A stretch of DNA of 64,000 bases from Thiothrix caldifontis (GCF_900107695.1 NZ_FNQP01000008.1:114466-178465), one strand, 5' to 3'. Counted from the stretch's first letter, positions 25,921 through 36,374 are shown. The notes: generated from the sequence alone by a model not told the origin. Translations and numbers: made by a program.

Positions 25921-28900
25921 TCAGATAGGCGCGTTACCTCGAATGATGTAATTACCACTAACACTGGCGTTACCGGGGTACAGCAAAATATTGCCTAACA
26001 TCAAGTTGATGTCATTGTTCGGACCAGCATACAATGTTGCACCATCCATATTGAAGTCAGTGGAATAATAACCAGGCAGCCGAAATCCTGCATTGACTTT
26101 AGTATTTTCTGGGGCAACCAAAACTGCACCTAATAACACATTACTATCACTACCCGGCCCATTAGCGATAATCGTATTGCTATTGTTAGCATCTCCCGTC
26201 CACATCAAGGCTATATCCCCACTTTCTAAGCGTGAGCTATATCCACCATATACCGGCGTAGTAGGCAGCGTAAAATCCACCACGGTAGGGCTGCGACTCA
26301 GTGTTAACGGTGCTGCCGTCATAACAGCTAAATGATTACGATGACGTACCATAACGTAATAAGGGGTATCTTCGATTACATTCCAAATTGATAATACATT
26401 CGTACCCGTCTTGGCATCCACAATATCGCCGTCACGCTGTAAGAGCCCAGCCGCTACTCCGATACGTTTACCGGGATCAGAAGCATCACGTACTTCCACC
26501 AATACCCAATCAACAGGGGCATTACCACCATCAGTACCCAACACCGCAGCACTAACCATTTCCTTACCCTTATAATCGAATGGTGACACAATGTCAGAAG
26601 AAGACGCATAGCCGAAAGCCGTTTTCAACTCACCATAGGGCTGCATAGTAGGTATTAATCCTTGGCGGTGTAAATCATTACGCATCATCTTGCTCGACGA
26701 ATTGTAAGCACCCTGCAAAAATACGCGCACATTCAGATTGACGAAGGGCATATCATCCACATCCATCACCTGTATTGTCAGGGTTTGGCTTGCACTTAAC
26801 CCACCAGCATCCTTAGCGTTAACCTCGACTACATAACTGTTATCACGATTACTGTCTTTGGGATTTTCGTAATCAGGGGCAATCACGAAGTCCAAGGCTC
26901 CTGTAGTCGGATTGATATTAAATAGTGCAGCATCTGCACCACTATTAATGCTGTAGGAAAGGGTTTCACTGTTAGGGTCAATCGCCGTCACCACGCCTGC
27001 CTCTTTTTTATTTTCTGGTATTGGCAAGGTTACGGCGTCAGCCCCTAAATAACTGATAATCGATGGTGCTAAATTCTCAAATACATCTAGCACCATAATA
27101 TTCATCGTCTGGGAAACGCTATAAAAACCATCGTTAGCTGTCACAATAACAACATAGACATTGTCGTTATTCGAATCTTGTGGACTTTCATAATCCGGCG
27201 CTGTTGTAAAACTCAGCGTTCCGCTATTACTGATCTGAAACAAAGCTGCATCTAAGCCACCACTAATGCTATAGGCAATAGGGTCTCCATCTGCATCTTC
27301 TGCTGTTATTGTGGCAGCAACTTGCAGATTTTCTAACATGCTCAAAGTAGTACCAGGTTCCCCTGCCTCGCTAACGATTTTCGGAGGTGAATTCTCAAGC
27401 ACATTTGTTACGGTAACAAACAGCAGTTGCGTGGTTTCGTTCACTCCATCGGTAGCAATCACAGTAAGAATATATAAATTATCCTGATTTGCATCCTTAG
27501 GATCTTCATAATCGGGAGGCTTGATGAACGCCAATTTACCACTATTGGTATTGATCTGAAATAAGTGCTCATCGACCTCCGTTCCAAGACGATAAGTAAC
27601 AGCATCACCATCGGCATCTTCCGCAGTAATCGTAGTCACTGCCTGCTGATTTTCGGGTGTACTGATATTCGCACTTGCTGCCCCCTCATAACTCGTAATC
27701 ATTGGTGCACTATTAACCGGTTTATCAATAGGGTATAGCATCAACGCAGCAGTATCATCTTCATGCGGGTGGCTGCTGCGATTAAACGGTGTCGAGTCAG
27801 GGTCTTGATTAAACGCAAAGTGAATTTCACCATCGAGCCGATAATTGCTGGCAGTACCTACACGAGCACGTATTTTAAGTGTCTTGGACGCATTGGCAGG
27901 AATCACATTAGCATCCCAAATACCCGTTGCTAAATTATAACTTCCCGCCGAATCATCACCCACCCAAACAAGGCCAGCAGGCCATACCAACCCCACCTGC
28001 ACCAAACTCGTCGCATTTGCCGAAGTATTCTCAACTGTATAACTGATTTCCACTTCACTGTTCCAAGCAGGAGCAACCTGATTTGTGGATATGTTTAACG
28101 AAAGATCCACTGGCTGTGATTTCGTACTACTTAACCATTTGAAAAAAGCTCCTGAGTCATAGGCCGGATCACCCGCATCCGCCAAAGCCAACTTAACGTG
28201 GTAAGTCTGACCCGGTATTAACCCCTCTAAGGAGGCTGTCATTGGGCGGGTATAGCCATCTAATTGTGTCGCAGCACTGCTATTCCCATTGTTCACAAAG
28301 TAAGTAGCATTATTCAAATTACAAGCGGCACCGTCAGCATTTATGCCAGGACTGCCTGCATTCACATTATTCACCGCAATGGCATCGCCAGTACCCGGCA
28401 CAAATGCTGCATTTCTAACCCCATTCAACCCCGGCCCTGACACAAACAGGCCAAATGCGTCATTGAAACTGCTACACACATATTCAGGATATTCATCTGA
28501 GCCAAATGCGAAGACAAAGTTAACACGATCCCCTTGAGGGTTAATGTCAAACTCCATAAGAACAGGGTCATATTTGGCTTTAGCACTGATTCTGCTCAAA
28601 TCAGGGTCAAGATACTGCCCTTTGGTATTGTGAGAATACGCTGAGCCACTGTTAGGCGCTTGGATACTCCCCAAATTACCTGTATTCAAAAAAACCCCAA
28701 CATCAATTGCCCATACAGAGCCACCCTGCGTAAACACCCCGTATTGTTGCGTAGCACCACGTGTGATGGAGAAATTGCTAACTGACAAGCCCGGCCCATC
28801 CAAGATTGCCACTATCTCTGAAGGACTTGCATTCGGGTTATACGCTGGAGCAGCCTGAACTGCCGTGATATTACACAAAGTAATCAACAAGATGCTCAAT

Positions 28901-28947
28901 AACTTGAGTCTATTGCGCCATAGTTTTCTCATCACCAGCCCCAGCAT
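25921..28947 (-). CDS. Large surface/secreted protein: choice-of-anchor L domain plus three cadherin-like repeats
   Basis: A 1008-residue exported protein with a signal peptide ending near residue 32 (VQAAPAYN). Order of parts: a choice-of-anchor L-like domain at about 40-270 ([29 protein letters not shown]), a beta-sandwich resembling DUF11 at about 280-400, three cadherin-like repeats at about 412-520, 521-625 and 628-733, and a 270-residue C-terminal region ([36 protein letters not shown]) like that in HagA-type surface proteins and dockerin-bearing proteins. Repeats carry calcium-type motifs (AEDADGD, then PDYE-P-D-N-DN). It likely mediates adhesion or matrix assembly outside the cell. 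An alternative start is the ATG at 28932. It is a single-gene unit. Confidence 0.85.
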   Translation of the reverse strand: MLGLVMRKLWRNRLKLLSILLITLCNITAVQAAPAYNPNASPSEIVAILDGPGLSVSNFSITRGATQQYGVFTQGGSVWAIDVGVFLNTGNLGSIQAPNSGSAYSHNTKGQYLDPDLSRISAKAKYDPVLMEFDINPQGDRVNFVFAFGSDEYPEYVCSSFNDAFGLFVSGPGLNGVRNAAFVPGTGDAIAVNNVNAGSPGINADGAACNLNNATYFVNNGNSSAATQLDGYTRPMTASLEGLIPGQTYHVKLALADAGDPAYDSGAFFKWLSSTKSQPVDLSLNISTNQVAPAWNSEVEISYTVENTSANATSLVQVGLVWPAGLVWVGDDSAGSYNLATGIWDANVIPANASKTLKIRARVGTASNYRLDGEIHFAFNQDPDSTPFNRSSHPHEDDTAALMLYPIDKPVNSAPMITSYEGAASANISTPENQQAVTTITAEDADGDAVTYRLGTEVDEHLFQINTNSGKLAFIKPPDYEDPKDANQDNLYILTVIATDGVNETTQLLFVTVTNVLENSPPKIVSEAGEPGTTLSMLENLQVAATITAEDADGDPIAYSISGGLDAALFQISNSGTLSFTTAPDYESPQDSNNDNVYVVIVTANDGFYSVSQTMNIMVLDVFENLAPSIISYLGADAVTLPIPENKKEAGVVTAIDPNSETLSYSINSGADAALFNINPTTGALDFVIAPDYENPKDSNRDNSYVVEVNAKDAGGLSASQTLTIQVMDVDDMPFVNLNVRVFLQGAYNSSSKMMRNDLHRQGLIPTMQPYGELKTAFGYASSSDIVSPFDYKGKEMVSAAVLGTDGGNAPVDWVLVEVRDASDPGKRIGVAAGLLQRDGDIVDAKTGTNVLSIWNVIEDTPYYVMVRHRNHLAVMTAAPLTLSRSPTVVDFTLPTTPVYGGYSSRLESGDIALMWTGDANNSNTIIANGPGSDSNVLLGAVLVAPENTKVNAGFRLPGYYSTDFNMDGATLYAGPNNDINLMLGNILLYPGNASVSGNYIIRGNAPI

Positions 28948-29149
28948 TGTTTATCTTTATTTTTTGATCAAGTTTACGTTGATACGTAGCTTATGGAATT
29001 AATCATACTTAATAAGCATAGTTAATTCTAGCATTTAACACCCGCCCATCTGAATCTACCGTTCACGCCTTCACGCACCTGTTGACTAGTCCCATAATGT
29101 TGACAGTCTTCTGACCCAAATAACCATAACAATAATCAAGGGTGTCAAT

Positions 29150-30292
29150 ATGCAACCACGTCGTTTAGCGACTACTATTCTCATGAGCGTGCTCATCAGC
29201 GTTAATGCGCCGTCATTGGCTGACGTGCCTATCTGGGAATCTTGGGCGCAGCCACAGACACAACGTGGGGAGTTTGCACCTAGTCGCACGGGGTTTATGC
29301 AACCACGTATACAATTAGCGACGTATTCTGCACCAGCCATCACTCACAACAACAGCCCCGTTCAAGCAGGTTTGCGTGACTTAGCCAACTTGCTTAGAAA
29401 TAAAAAACTTTGGGAGCGTCAAGCGCCTTTAGGCGTTAATATTGCCAATAAAACCTTGCAAGATACCGTTGCACAGCTCCTGTATTGGCAAGGTGACTTA
29501 TCACCCAACTCCCTACAACAACGCTTTAATCTCATCCCCATTGCCTCACAGAAACACCCACAGGCCGGTGACTTTACCGGCTACTACACACCTACGTTAG
29601 TGGGCAGCCGCACACGTACCGCACGTTTTAATGTGCCGGTTTACCGTATGCCCAAAGGCAAAAGCAGCCAGCTAAGCCACGCTCAGATTGCGCAGGGAGC
29701 ATTAGCATCAAAAAATCTAGAAGTCGCTTGGGTAGATGACCCTTATCTGCTATACATTGCGCAAGTGCAAGGTTCAGCGCAGATCCATTTTACTGATGGC
29801 ACAGTCAGTACATTGGACTATGCGGGTAATAATGGTAAAACATTCCAATCTGTTTCCGATTATTTGAAAGCCAAAGGATACAATGTTGGTCGCTTTACCC
29901 ATGATAATATTGGACGCTGGTTAAATGAGCGCCCCACGATCATGCGTGAAGCGCTGTTACATAATCCGCGCTACATCTTTTTTCACGAAACCAAAGGCTT
30001 ACCAAAAACGGCATCAGGCGCATCAGTAGTCCCTTGGCATACGATTGCAGTGGATAGCCGCTATATTCCACATGGGTCGGTATTGCTAGCAGAACTACCG
30101 CGTGTTAATGCACAAGGTCAACGTACTGGGGAAACCGAATGGCGTCTACTCTTCGCTCAAGATCATGGGCGTGCTATTCAGGGTAATGGCCGTTTCGACG
30201 TATACATGGGTATCGGTAATCATGCTGAATCAGCCGCTTACGCTATATCGGGGTTACATCGTACTTTTTTACTGGTAAGTAAACCCGGCTAA
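29150..30292 (+). CDS. mltA: Membrane-bound/secreted lytic murein transglycosylase A
   Basis: A 380-residue MltA. Two regions identify it: the MltA domain (AGDFTGYYTPTLVGSRTRTA, VAWVDDPYLLYIAQVQGSA) and the 3D domain with the catalytic aspartate (LLFAQDHGRAIQGNGRFDVY). It cleaves the MurNAc-GlcNAc bond of murein, producing 1,6-anhydro ends. The N-terminal signal (MQPRRLATTILMSVLISV, cleavage about SLA-DV) has no lipobox cysteine, unlike E. coli MltA, so it is probably a soluble periplasmic protein. A strong terminator follows. Its products would feed the amgK-murU recycling route encoded about 17 kb away. Confidence 0.94.
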   Translation: MQPRRLATTILMSVLISVNAPSLADVPIWESWAQPQTQRGEFAPSRTGFMQPRIQLATYSAPAITHNNSPVQAGLRDLANLLRNKKLWERQAPLGVNIANKTLQDTVAQLLYWQGDLSPNSLQQRFNLIPIASQKHPQAGDFTGYYTPTLVGSRTRTARFNVPVYRMPKGKSSQLSHAQIAQGALASKNLEVAWVDDPYLLYIAQVQGSAQIHFTDGTVSTLDYAGNNGKTFQSVSDYLKAKGYNVGRFTHDNIGRWLNERPTIMREALLHNPRYIFFHETKGLPKTASGASVVPWHTIAVDSRYIPHGSVLLAELPRVNAQGQRTGETEWRLLFAQDHGRAIQGNGRFDVYMGIGNHAESAAYAISGLHRTFLLVSKPG

Positions 30293-30358
30293 GCCTAACA
30301 CTTAACGGGACTAACGATACGTGACAAGTGTAGTAAAATCATGCAAGATGAAAAATGT

Positions 30359-30411
30359 TTATAGTTCACAAGTGAGTTATTTATCTTTACACAGTGAACT
30401 ATAATTTTTTT
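30359..30411 (+). terminator. Rho-independent terminator of mltA
   Basis: An 11-bp perfect inverted repeat (TTATAGTTCAC at 30359-30369, GTGAACTATAA at 30394-30404) with a 24-base loop is followed directly by seven T residues. It separates mltA from the downstream coiled-coil gene. Confidence 0.85.
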
Positions 30412-30437
30412 CAGGGGGTTGAACTGCACGGGCAATT

Positions 30438-30466
30438 TTGACATCCAAAGCTATACTAAACAGAAT
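30438..30466 (+). promoter_or_regulatory. Putative sigma-70 promoter of the coiled-coil gene
   Basis: A perfect -35 TTGACA (30438-30443) is followed after 17 bases by CAGAAT (30461-30466, four of six matches to TATAAT). It lies 33 bases before the ATG at 30499 and just after the mltA terminator. Confidence 0.45.
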
Positions 30467-30498
30467 AAATTATTGATTTAGACACAGGGTTTTTGCTT

Positions 30499-31743
30499 AT
30501 GTTGGGTTATATTGACTGGATCATCATTTTGGTTGCGCTCTTAGCTGCCATCGGTGCAGTGCTACTGCTATTGCCACAAACTACCAGCCAGGAAACCCAA
30601 GAGCTTCGGGTTATCCGTCTACAAGCTGAAGCGGATCGCAAGCGTGTGGCTGATGCGCTAGAAATCACACAGCATGGCGCACAAGATGCAGAGTCACTGT
30701 TAAGCAAACTCAAATCCCAAGTAGAACAAACCACACGTAGCTACGAAGCTAGCCAAGCACGTGCCGAACAGGCAGAGCGGATCATCGAACGGGTAACCAC
30801 TGCCGAACAGGAAATCCGTGATATATCCAGCCAACTAGGCGATCGTTTACAACACTTACAAACTTACTGGGATGAACAACTCGGTGATTCTGTGGAAAGT
30901 GTCAAACGTATCCGCAGCAAATTACACGAAGGGCTTACCCAAGTTGATGACAGCCTGACCCGCTTGCGTGAACAAGAAAAAATGGCGCAAGGTTTTACTC
31001 GCCGCCTGATAGAACATCACCACGAACAATCGCAAAATCAGCAAGAAAATGCCCGCCTTTCCGCCGAAGTCCACAACCGTTTGGAAACCATGCTCAAAGA
31101 ATCCAGTCATTTACTGGAACAAATGCAACGCTACCAACAAGACGCTGATACTGTGTTCTTGAAATTCAACACCGAAATGGAAGGCTTGGAATCGCAAGCC
31201 AGTGAACACTTCAGCACCTTGTTCCAAACCACTGACTTGGCACGCCACGAGCTAACCTCTGGTATGGAAGAAAGCCGTAAGCACCTTGAAACCATGCGCC
31301 GCCGCGAAGAGCAAAGCAACGACCTAAGCCGCCGCATTCATCAGCAATTTGAGCAAATCGACCACATTCGCGTGGAACGTATTGCCAAAACGCTGGATCT
31401 GACCGAACAGATGTCGACCGATTTACACAAAGGCATGGAAAATGCCCGTGACCTGTTGTTCTCGCTGGAAGTTGCCGTACAACACGTAACGGCTAGTTTG
31501 GAAAGCAAACAACCCACGACCGATGCACCAGCCCCCCAACACGAAGACGAATCTAACCTAATCAAGCTGGTACAAGAGCCGCTGGATGCCTCCAATACCG
31601 ACGAAGCCAATGACATCACCTCCCCCATTCAAGAAGCCGAAGTTACCAAACTTGCTGAAATTGGCAACCTGAAACCGATCAAAGAGGCGGGTGAAGAAGA
31701 ACCTACCCCGCACAACCTGTTGGCACTACGCGCCTACCGTTGA
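30499..31743 (+). CDS. Membrane-anchored coiled-coil protein, uncharacterised
   Basis: A 414-residue protein with one N-terminal membrane helix (LGYIDWIIILVALLAAIGAV) and then almost 330 residues of charged, heptad-rich helix with very few prolines and frequent Glu, Gln, Arg and Leu. An acidic, disordered tail follows (about residues 340-414, e.g. KQPTTDAPAPQHEDESN). The layout resembles RmuC, YhcB or chemoreceptor signalling helices, but no family signature is found. The frame is open from a TTG at 30493; the ATG at 30499 is preferred. It could organise envelope or division proteins under the inner membrane; this is inferred from shape only. Confidence 0.78.
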   Translation: MLGYIDWIIILVALLAAIGAVLLLLPQTTSQETQELRVIRLQAEADRKRVADALEITQHGAQDAESLLSKLKSQVEQTTRSYEASQARAEQAERIIERVTTAEQEIRDISSQLGDRLQHLQTYWDEQLGDSVESVKRIRSKLHEGLTQVDDSLTRLREQEKMAQGFTRRLIEHHHEQSQNQQENARLSAEVHNRLETMLKESSHLLEQMQRYQQDADTVFLKFNTEMEGLESQASEHFSTLFQTTDLARHELTSGMEESRKHLETMRRREEQSNDLSRRIHQQFEQIDHIRVERIAKTLDLTEQMSTDLHKGMENARDLLFSLEVAVQHVTASLESKQPTTDAPAPQHEDESNLIKLVQEPLDASNTDEANDITSPIQEAEVTKLAEIGNLKPIKEAGEEEPTPHNLLALRAYR

Positions 31744-31749
31744 GGCTGG

Positions 31750-33531
31750 TTAATCCTTTTCATGCAATTGTAATTCCCACATTCGCTGGTACTGCCCATG
31801 CAGTGCTAGCAACTCAGCATGAGTCCCCTGCTCCACCACTTGCCCTTTATCCAGCACTAGAATCCGATCAGCATCCACAATCGTCGAAAGCCGGTGTGCA
31901 ATCATCAACGTGGTGTGATGCCCCGCCACTTCGTGCAAGGTTTGCTGAATCGCCTGCTCGGTAGCACTGTCCAGCGAAGAAGTCGCTTCATCGAAAATCA
32001 GAATCGGGGGCTGTTTCAAAATCGCCCGCGCAATCGCCACACGCTGCTTTTCACCACCGGATAGTTTCAAACCACGTTCACCCACCACGGTTTCCCAACC
32101 ATCCGGCAAACTCTCAATGAAAGTGCGGATGTGCGCCATGTCAGCGGCGCGTTCAATCTCCACCTGTGTCGCTTGCGGGTTGCCGTATTGCAGGTTGTAA
32201 CGAATCGTATCGTTAAACAGCACGGTATCTTGCGGCACAATTCCAATCGCCTTGCGCAAACTGGCTTGCGTCACTTGCGCAATATCTTGCCCATCAATCA
32301 GCACCCTCCCGCCCGTGATATCGTAAAAACGGTAAATCAAGCGTGACAAAGTAGATTTACCCGCGCCGCTATGCCCCACTACCGCAAGTTTTGTTCCGGC
32401 AGGCACACGAAAACTCACCCCGCGCAAGATTTGGCGTTCCGCCTGATAACCGAAATCGACTTGCTCAAAACGGATTTCACCCAGCGTCACCTGCAATGCG
32501 CTCGCGTTTGGCACATCACGCACCTCCTGCGGGGTTTCCAGCAAACGAAATACCATGTCCATGTCTGCCAGCGTGTATTTCACTTGCCGGTAGACAATCC
32601 CCAGCGTCCCCAACGGCAAAAACAATTGCAGCATAAATGCATTCACCATGACCAAATCACCAATACTCATCGTACCGTTCACTACGCTATTCGCCGCCAA
32701 AAACATAATGATGGTGACACCAATCGCAATAATCGAAGACTGCCCGAAATTCAACAATGACATCGAGGTTTGGCTTTTTACCGCCACGTCCTCCCACTGA
32801 CCTAAGGTAGCGTCGTAGCGTGCCAACTCCAGCTTTTCGTTATTGAAATACTTCACGGTTTCGTAGTTGATCAAACTGTCCACCGCCTGATTGCTGGATT
32901 GCGAATCCAAACGGTTCATTTCATGGCGATGATCCATGCGCCACTCGGTAATTTTGATGGTAAAAATCACGTACACCGCCACGGTGGCAAACGTCACCAA
33001 CGCAAACGCAGGCGCATAATTCCCCAGCAAAATCACCGCCACCAAGGTAAATTCCACCGCAATCGGAATAATGCTAAACACCATGAAATTCATTAAGGTA
33101 CTGACCGACGCCGTGCCACGCTCCAAATCGCGGCTGATCGCGCCGGTTTTGCGTTCGAGATGAAAGCGCAACGACAAATTATGCAAATGTTCCAACACCC
33201 GCACTGACATCTTACGCATCGCGTGGTAACGCACCCGCGCAAACACCGTATCGCGCAATTCATTGAACAGCGCACTCGCCAACCGCAACGCCCCGTACCC
33301 CAGCAGCAATATCACCGGCAATACCAACACCTGCTCCGGCTTACCTTGCAAGCTGTCCACAATATCCTTGAGGAACAGCGGCACACCCACATTCGCCACT
33401 TTTGAGGCAATCAAACAGGCAAGCGCAAACAACGCCCGCCCTCGGTATTCCCACAGAAAGGGCAAGACCGATTTCAAGTTGTGCCAATCACGGCGGTTCG
33501 TATCAGGGCGTTCAGTACGGTTAGGCATCAT
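31750..33531 (-). CDS. Atm1/HMT1-type ABC exporter (permease-ATPase half-transporter)
   Basis: A 593-residue half-transporter with six membrane helices (about residues 35-320) and a C-terminal ATPase. Walker A is GHSGAGKST, the signature LSGGEKQR, Walker B ILIFDEATSSLD, and the H-loop is in IAHRLSTI. The sequence around ERKTGAISRDLERGTASVST and NYETVKYFNNEKLELARYD is diagnostic of the ABCB6/ABCB7/Atm1 branch, which moves glutathione-linked or persulfide species and confers heavy-metal tolerance. The frame is open to 33603; the ATG pair at 33528-33531 is the credible start. It converges on the coiled-coil gene and is divergent from the copper receptor gene, so metal handling may link the two. 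Confidence 0.93.
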   Translation of the reverse strand: MMPNRTERPDTNRRDWHNLKSVLPFLWEYRGRALFALACLIASKVANVGVPLFLKDIVDSLQGKPEQVLVLPVILLLGYGALRLASALFNELRDTVFARVRYHAMRKMSVRVLEHLHNLSLRFHLERKTGAISRDLERGTASVSTLMNFMVFSIIPIAVEFTLVAVILLGNYAPAFALVTFATVAVYVIFTIKITEWRMDHRHEMNRLDSQSSNQAVDSLINYETVKYFNNEKLELARYDATLGQWEDVAVKSQTSMSLLNFGQSSIIAIGVTIIMFLAANSVVNGTMSIGDLVMVNAFMLQLFLPLGTLGIVYRQVKYTLADMDMVFRLLETPQEVRDVPNASALQVTLGEIRFEQVDFGYQAERQILRGVSFRVPAGTKLAVVGHSGAGKSTLSRLIYRFYDITGGRVLIDGQDIAQVTQASLRKAIGIVPQDTVLFNDTIRYNLQYGNPQATQVEIERAADMAHIRTFIESLPDGWETVVGERGLKLSGGEKQRVAIARAILKQPPILIFDEATSSLDSATEQAIQQTLHEVAGHHTTLMIAHRLSTIVDADRILVLDKGQVVEQGTHAELLALHGQYQRMWELQLHEKD

Positions 33532-33645
33532 GAGGCATTGGTATCCGGTTACACGTTGGCGCGAATGATAGCGTGAAATCACACAGTTGTTGTGTAATTC
33601 CACGCGGATTCATAAGCAAATAACTACATAATTACATTGTAAATC

Positions 33646-33673
33646 AATTGCTTATTAATTGGTACGCTAATTG
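33646..33673. promoter_or_regulatory. Three phased AATTG elements in the copper-receptor promoter region
   Basis: AATTG occurs at 33646-33650, 33657-33661 and 33669-33673, at 11- and 12-base spacing, within an AT-rich stretch (about 33610-33680) between the divergent ABC exporter and TonB receptor genes. Spacing near one helical turn suggests a regulator site, but no known Fur, Zur or CueR box is recognised. Confidence 0.3.
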
Positions 33674-33714
33674 CTATACCACTACATAAGTAACAGATTT
33701 TGAAAGGTTTAACC

Positions 33715-35754
33715 ATGCAACCCAGCCTAGCCCGCTTGACACTGCTCAGCTCTTTACTGATTTTGAGCGCCACTCCCTTTGCCGCCGACACTTTGACTAT
33801 CGACATCAAGGCCAAGAAACAGGCTCCTTCCCCCAATGCTGCTACCCCGCTATCCGCTGAACGCAGCGCGGTATTGCCTGCCGATGGTGGCGATTTCCTC
33901 AAGCAATTGAACGGTGTATCCGGCAGTCGCTTTGGTGGGCGCGGCATTGAGCCGATCATTCGCGGGCAATCCCAAACCCAGCTCAATGTGTTGCTAGACG
34001 GCGCTTACGTGCATGGCGGTTGCCCCAATCGCATGGATCCGCCCGCCAGTTGGGCAGCTCTGGAAACCTATGAAAATGTCAAAGTCGAAAAAGGCGTACA
34101 AACCTTGCAACACGGTTCCGGCGGTAGTGGCGGCACGGTGCTATTCGAGCGCGACACCCGCAGCATTCTTGACCCCGAAGACGGCTGGAGTGGCAAAGCC
34201 TCCGCCACCACCATGAGCAATGGCGTGAAACACGATGTCTCGGCCGATGTCACTAAAGCTTTCCAACAAGGCTATGCGCGTGTTTTCACACAGGACAGAG
34301 AAGCTGACAATTACGAAGACGGCGATGGCAACGAAGTACGCGCCTCTTACCAACACAAACAAGCCGGTATCGTGCTGGGTCTTACCCCAACGGAAGACCG
34401 TTTGCTCGAATACAGCTACGAAAACAACGACTTTTCTGATGCACTGTACCCCGGCGCAAGCATGGATAGCCCCGAAGAATCCGGCTCCATCCAACGCCTC
34501 AAATACCAAGACAAGCTTGACGGCAAAATCAACAATATTGAAGCCGACGTCTACACCAGCAATGTTGATCATTTGATGGACAATTACAGCCTGCGCCCGC
34601 AAACCGGCACCAAAATGGCAGTACCCACCACTTCGGATACCGTTGGCGGCAAACTGGCGCTCACCTCCAGCACTGGCGACACCGACATCACTTACGGGCT
34701 GAACGTGCAAAACCGTGAACGCAATGCCGCCATGAAAAACATGTCCGCCCCCGGCACACCCACCACCAACCTCATGTGGCCAGAAGCCAGCACCGATCAA
34801 ACCGGCATTTTCGCCGAAGCCACGCGCAAATTCAGCACCGGCGACAAACTCAAGTACGGGATGCGGGTTGACCAAGTAGACGCTAGCGCTGCGAAAGCGA
34901 ATGTTGTGGCAGGCGGGCGCACAGCCAACCAAAACTACACCGCCGTTTATGGCTATGGCGCAACCGACAAAGCAGAAACCAATGTCAGCGGCTTGCTACG
35001 CTATGACAAAGCTCTCAATGAAACCACCACCGCGTTTGCAGGTGTCAGCCGCACCGTGCGTACCGCCGATGAAACCGAACGTTACATCAGCAAATGGGGC
35101 ATGACCGCACCGGATCGTTGGGTCGGCAACCCCAATATCAACCCCGAAAAACACACCCAACTTGACCTCGGCGTCAGCCAGCAACAAGGCAAGGTACGTT
35201 GGACAGGCACCATCTTCGCCGATAAAGTAGACGATTACATCCTACGGGACAAAGTAGCCACGGGCGCACAAACCGGTGCACAAATCTACCGCAACGTCGA
35301 TGCTGAAATCCTCGGTGCAGAACTGGGTGCAGAAACCAAATTAACCGACAAACTCCGCCTTGCCTCTGATGTGGCTTACGTCAAGCGCACCAACACCACC
35401 GATGATCGCCCGATTGCGCAAACCCCGCCCGTCAACGGTAAAGTGCAATTGGACTACAATGCAGGCAAATGGAGCGGTGGCACACGGGTACGTTTTGCCA
35501 CTGGGCAAGACCGCATTGACACCCAAATGGTCGGTGCAACCGAAGTGGGCGAAAGTGCAGGTTACGGCGTGATTGATGCTTACGGACGTTATAGCCTTAA
35601 CAAAACGACTAAGGTACGCTTCGGGGTGGATAACCTCCTCGACAAAACTTATGCTGAACACGTTAGCCGCCGCAATTTGGACTTAAACGGTACGATTGAA
35701 CGTGTTAATGAAGTCGGCCGTACTGCATGGCTAAAACTCGAAACTGAATTTTGA
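33715..35754 (+). CDS. TonB-dependent copper receptor (OprC/NosA family)
   Basis: A 679-residue outer-membrane receptor with a signal peptide (cleavage after PFAA, about residue 24), a plug domain and a beta-barrel ending in the aromatic WLKLETEF. The plug motif HGGCPNRMDPP (residues 100-110) is the hallmark of the OprC/NosA copper receptors and offers His/Cys/Met copper ligands, with many further Met residues in loops. It imports copper across the outer membrane using TonB energy. The frame opens at a TTG at 33700, but the ATG at 33715 has AAAGG before it. The downstream PCuAC copper chaperone 19 bases away strongly supports the function. Confidence 0.94.
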   Translation: MQPSLARLTLLSSLLILSATPFAADTLTIDIKAKKQAPSPNAATPLSAERSAVLPADGGDFLKQLNGVSGSRFGGRGIEPIIRGQSQTQLNVLLDGAYVHGGCPNRMDPPASWAALETYENVKVEKGVQTLQHGSGGSGGTVLFERDTRSILDPEDGWSGKASATTMSNGVKHDVSADVTKAFQQGYARVFTQDREADNYEDGDGNEVRASYQHKQAGIVLGLTPTEDRLLEYSYENNDFSDALYPGASMDSPEESGSIQRLKYQDKLDGKINNIEADVYTSNVDHLMDNYSLRPQTGTKMAVPTTSDTVGGKLALTSSTGDTDITYGLNVQNRERNAAMKNMSAPGTPTTNLMWPEASTDQTGIFAEATRKFSTGDKLKYGMRVDQVDASAAKANVVAGGRTANQNYTAVYGYGATDKAETNVSGLLRYDKALNETTTAFAGVSRTVRTADETERYISKWGMTAPDRWVGNPNINPEKHTQLDLGVSQQQGKVRWTGTIFADKVDDYILRDKVATGAQTGAQIYRNVDAEILGAELGAETKLTDKLRLASDVAYVKRTNTTDDRPIAQTPPVNGKVQLDYNAGKWSGGTRVRFATGQDRIDTQMVGATEVGESAGYGVIDAYGRYSLNKTTKVRFGVDNLLDKTYAEHVSRRNLDLNGTIERVNEVGRTAWLKLETEF

Positions 35755-35773
35755 TCTCGTACAGGAAAACACC

Positions 35774-36295
35774 ATGAAACGTTTATTAAATGCTGCCATT
35801 CTCGGCCTGTTCATTTCCGTCACCGCAGCTTGCCAAGCTGAAAATAAAGCTGCTGAACAAAACACCAGTAAAACAGCCGCTGACAGCGTACAAGTGGAAA
35901 ACGCCTTTGCTCGCGCCGTACCTCCGGGCCAGCCAAACAGTGCCTCATTCATGACGTTAGTCAACAGTTCTGATAGTGACCATAGCATCAAGTCGGCTGC
36001 CAGCCCAGTTGCTACTACAGTAGAATTGCATACTCACACCAATAACAACGGTGTGATGGAAATGCGTCAAGTACCGCAAATTGATGTACCAGCCAAAGGG
36101 CGTACCGAATTGAAACCGGGCGGCTTACATGTGATGTTGATCGGCTTGACAAAAGATCTGAAAGTGGGCGAAACAGCACAACTTACCCTAACCTTTGAAG
36201 ATGGCAGTACTACAACTGTGGAGGCTCCCATTCAGGATGTAACCCCACCTAGCGGCAGTGGTCACATGGGCAGCATGAACCAACAAGCCCACTGA
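35774..36295 (+). CDS. Periplasmic copper chaperone PCu(A)C (lipoprotein)
   Basis: A 173-residue protein with a lipoprotein signal (SVTAAC, cysteine 20) and a PCu(A)C domain. The copper-binding pattern H-x10-M-x21-H-x-M is exactly spaced: HTHTNNNGVMEM, then 21 residues, then HVM. A His/Met-rich tail (SGHMGSMNQQAH) may bind more copper. Such proteins deliver Cu(I) to cytochrome oxidase CuA or CuB sites or to Sco proteins. It lies 19 bases after the copper receptor gene, so import and delivery are likely co-expressed. A terminator follows. Confidence 0.93.
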   Translation: MKRLLNAAILGLFISVTAACQAENKAAEQNTSKTAADSVQVENAFARAVPPGQPNSASFMTLVNSSDSDHSIKSAASPVATTVELHTHTNNNGVMEMRQVPQIDVPAKGRTELKPGGLHVMLIGLTKDLKVGETAQLTLTFEDGSTTTVEAPIQDVTPPSGSGHMGSMNQQAH

Positions 36296-36328
36296 CCTCC
36301 CCCAATATCGCTTAGCCTGTCTTTTCGC

Positions 36329-36360
36329 GGGGCGCACTGTTACAGAGCGCCCCTATTTTT
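36329..36360 (+). terminator. Rho-independent terminator of the copper module
   Basis: Stem GGGGCGC (36329-36335) and GCGCCCC (36347-36353) with an 11-base loop, followed by TATTTTT, 34 bases after the PCu(A)C stop. It may also slow transcripts arriving from the convergent NlpC/P60 gene. Confidence 0.85.
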
Positions 36361-36374
36361 ACCGCTGAAACGCG

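Noticed and set aside
34141..34932. 263-codon open frame antisense to the copper receptor
   Set aside because: Contained in the TonB receptor gene; Gly/Val/Phe-rich composition is the mirror of the receptor codons.
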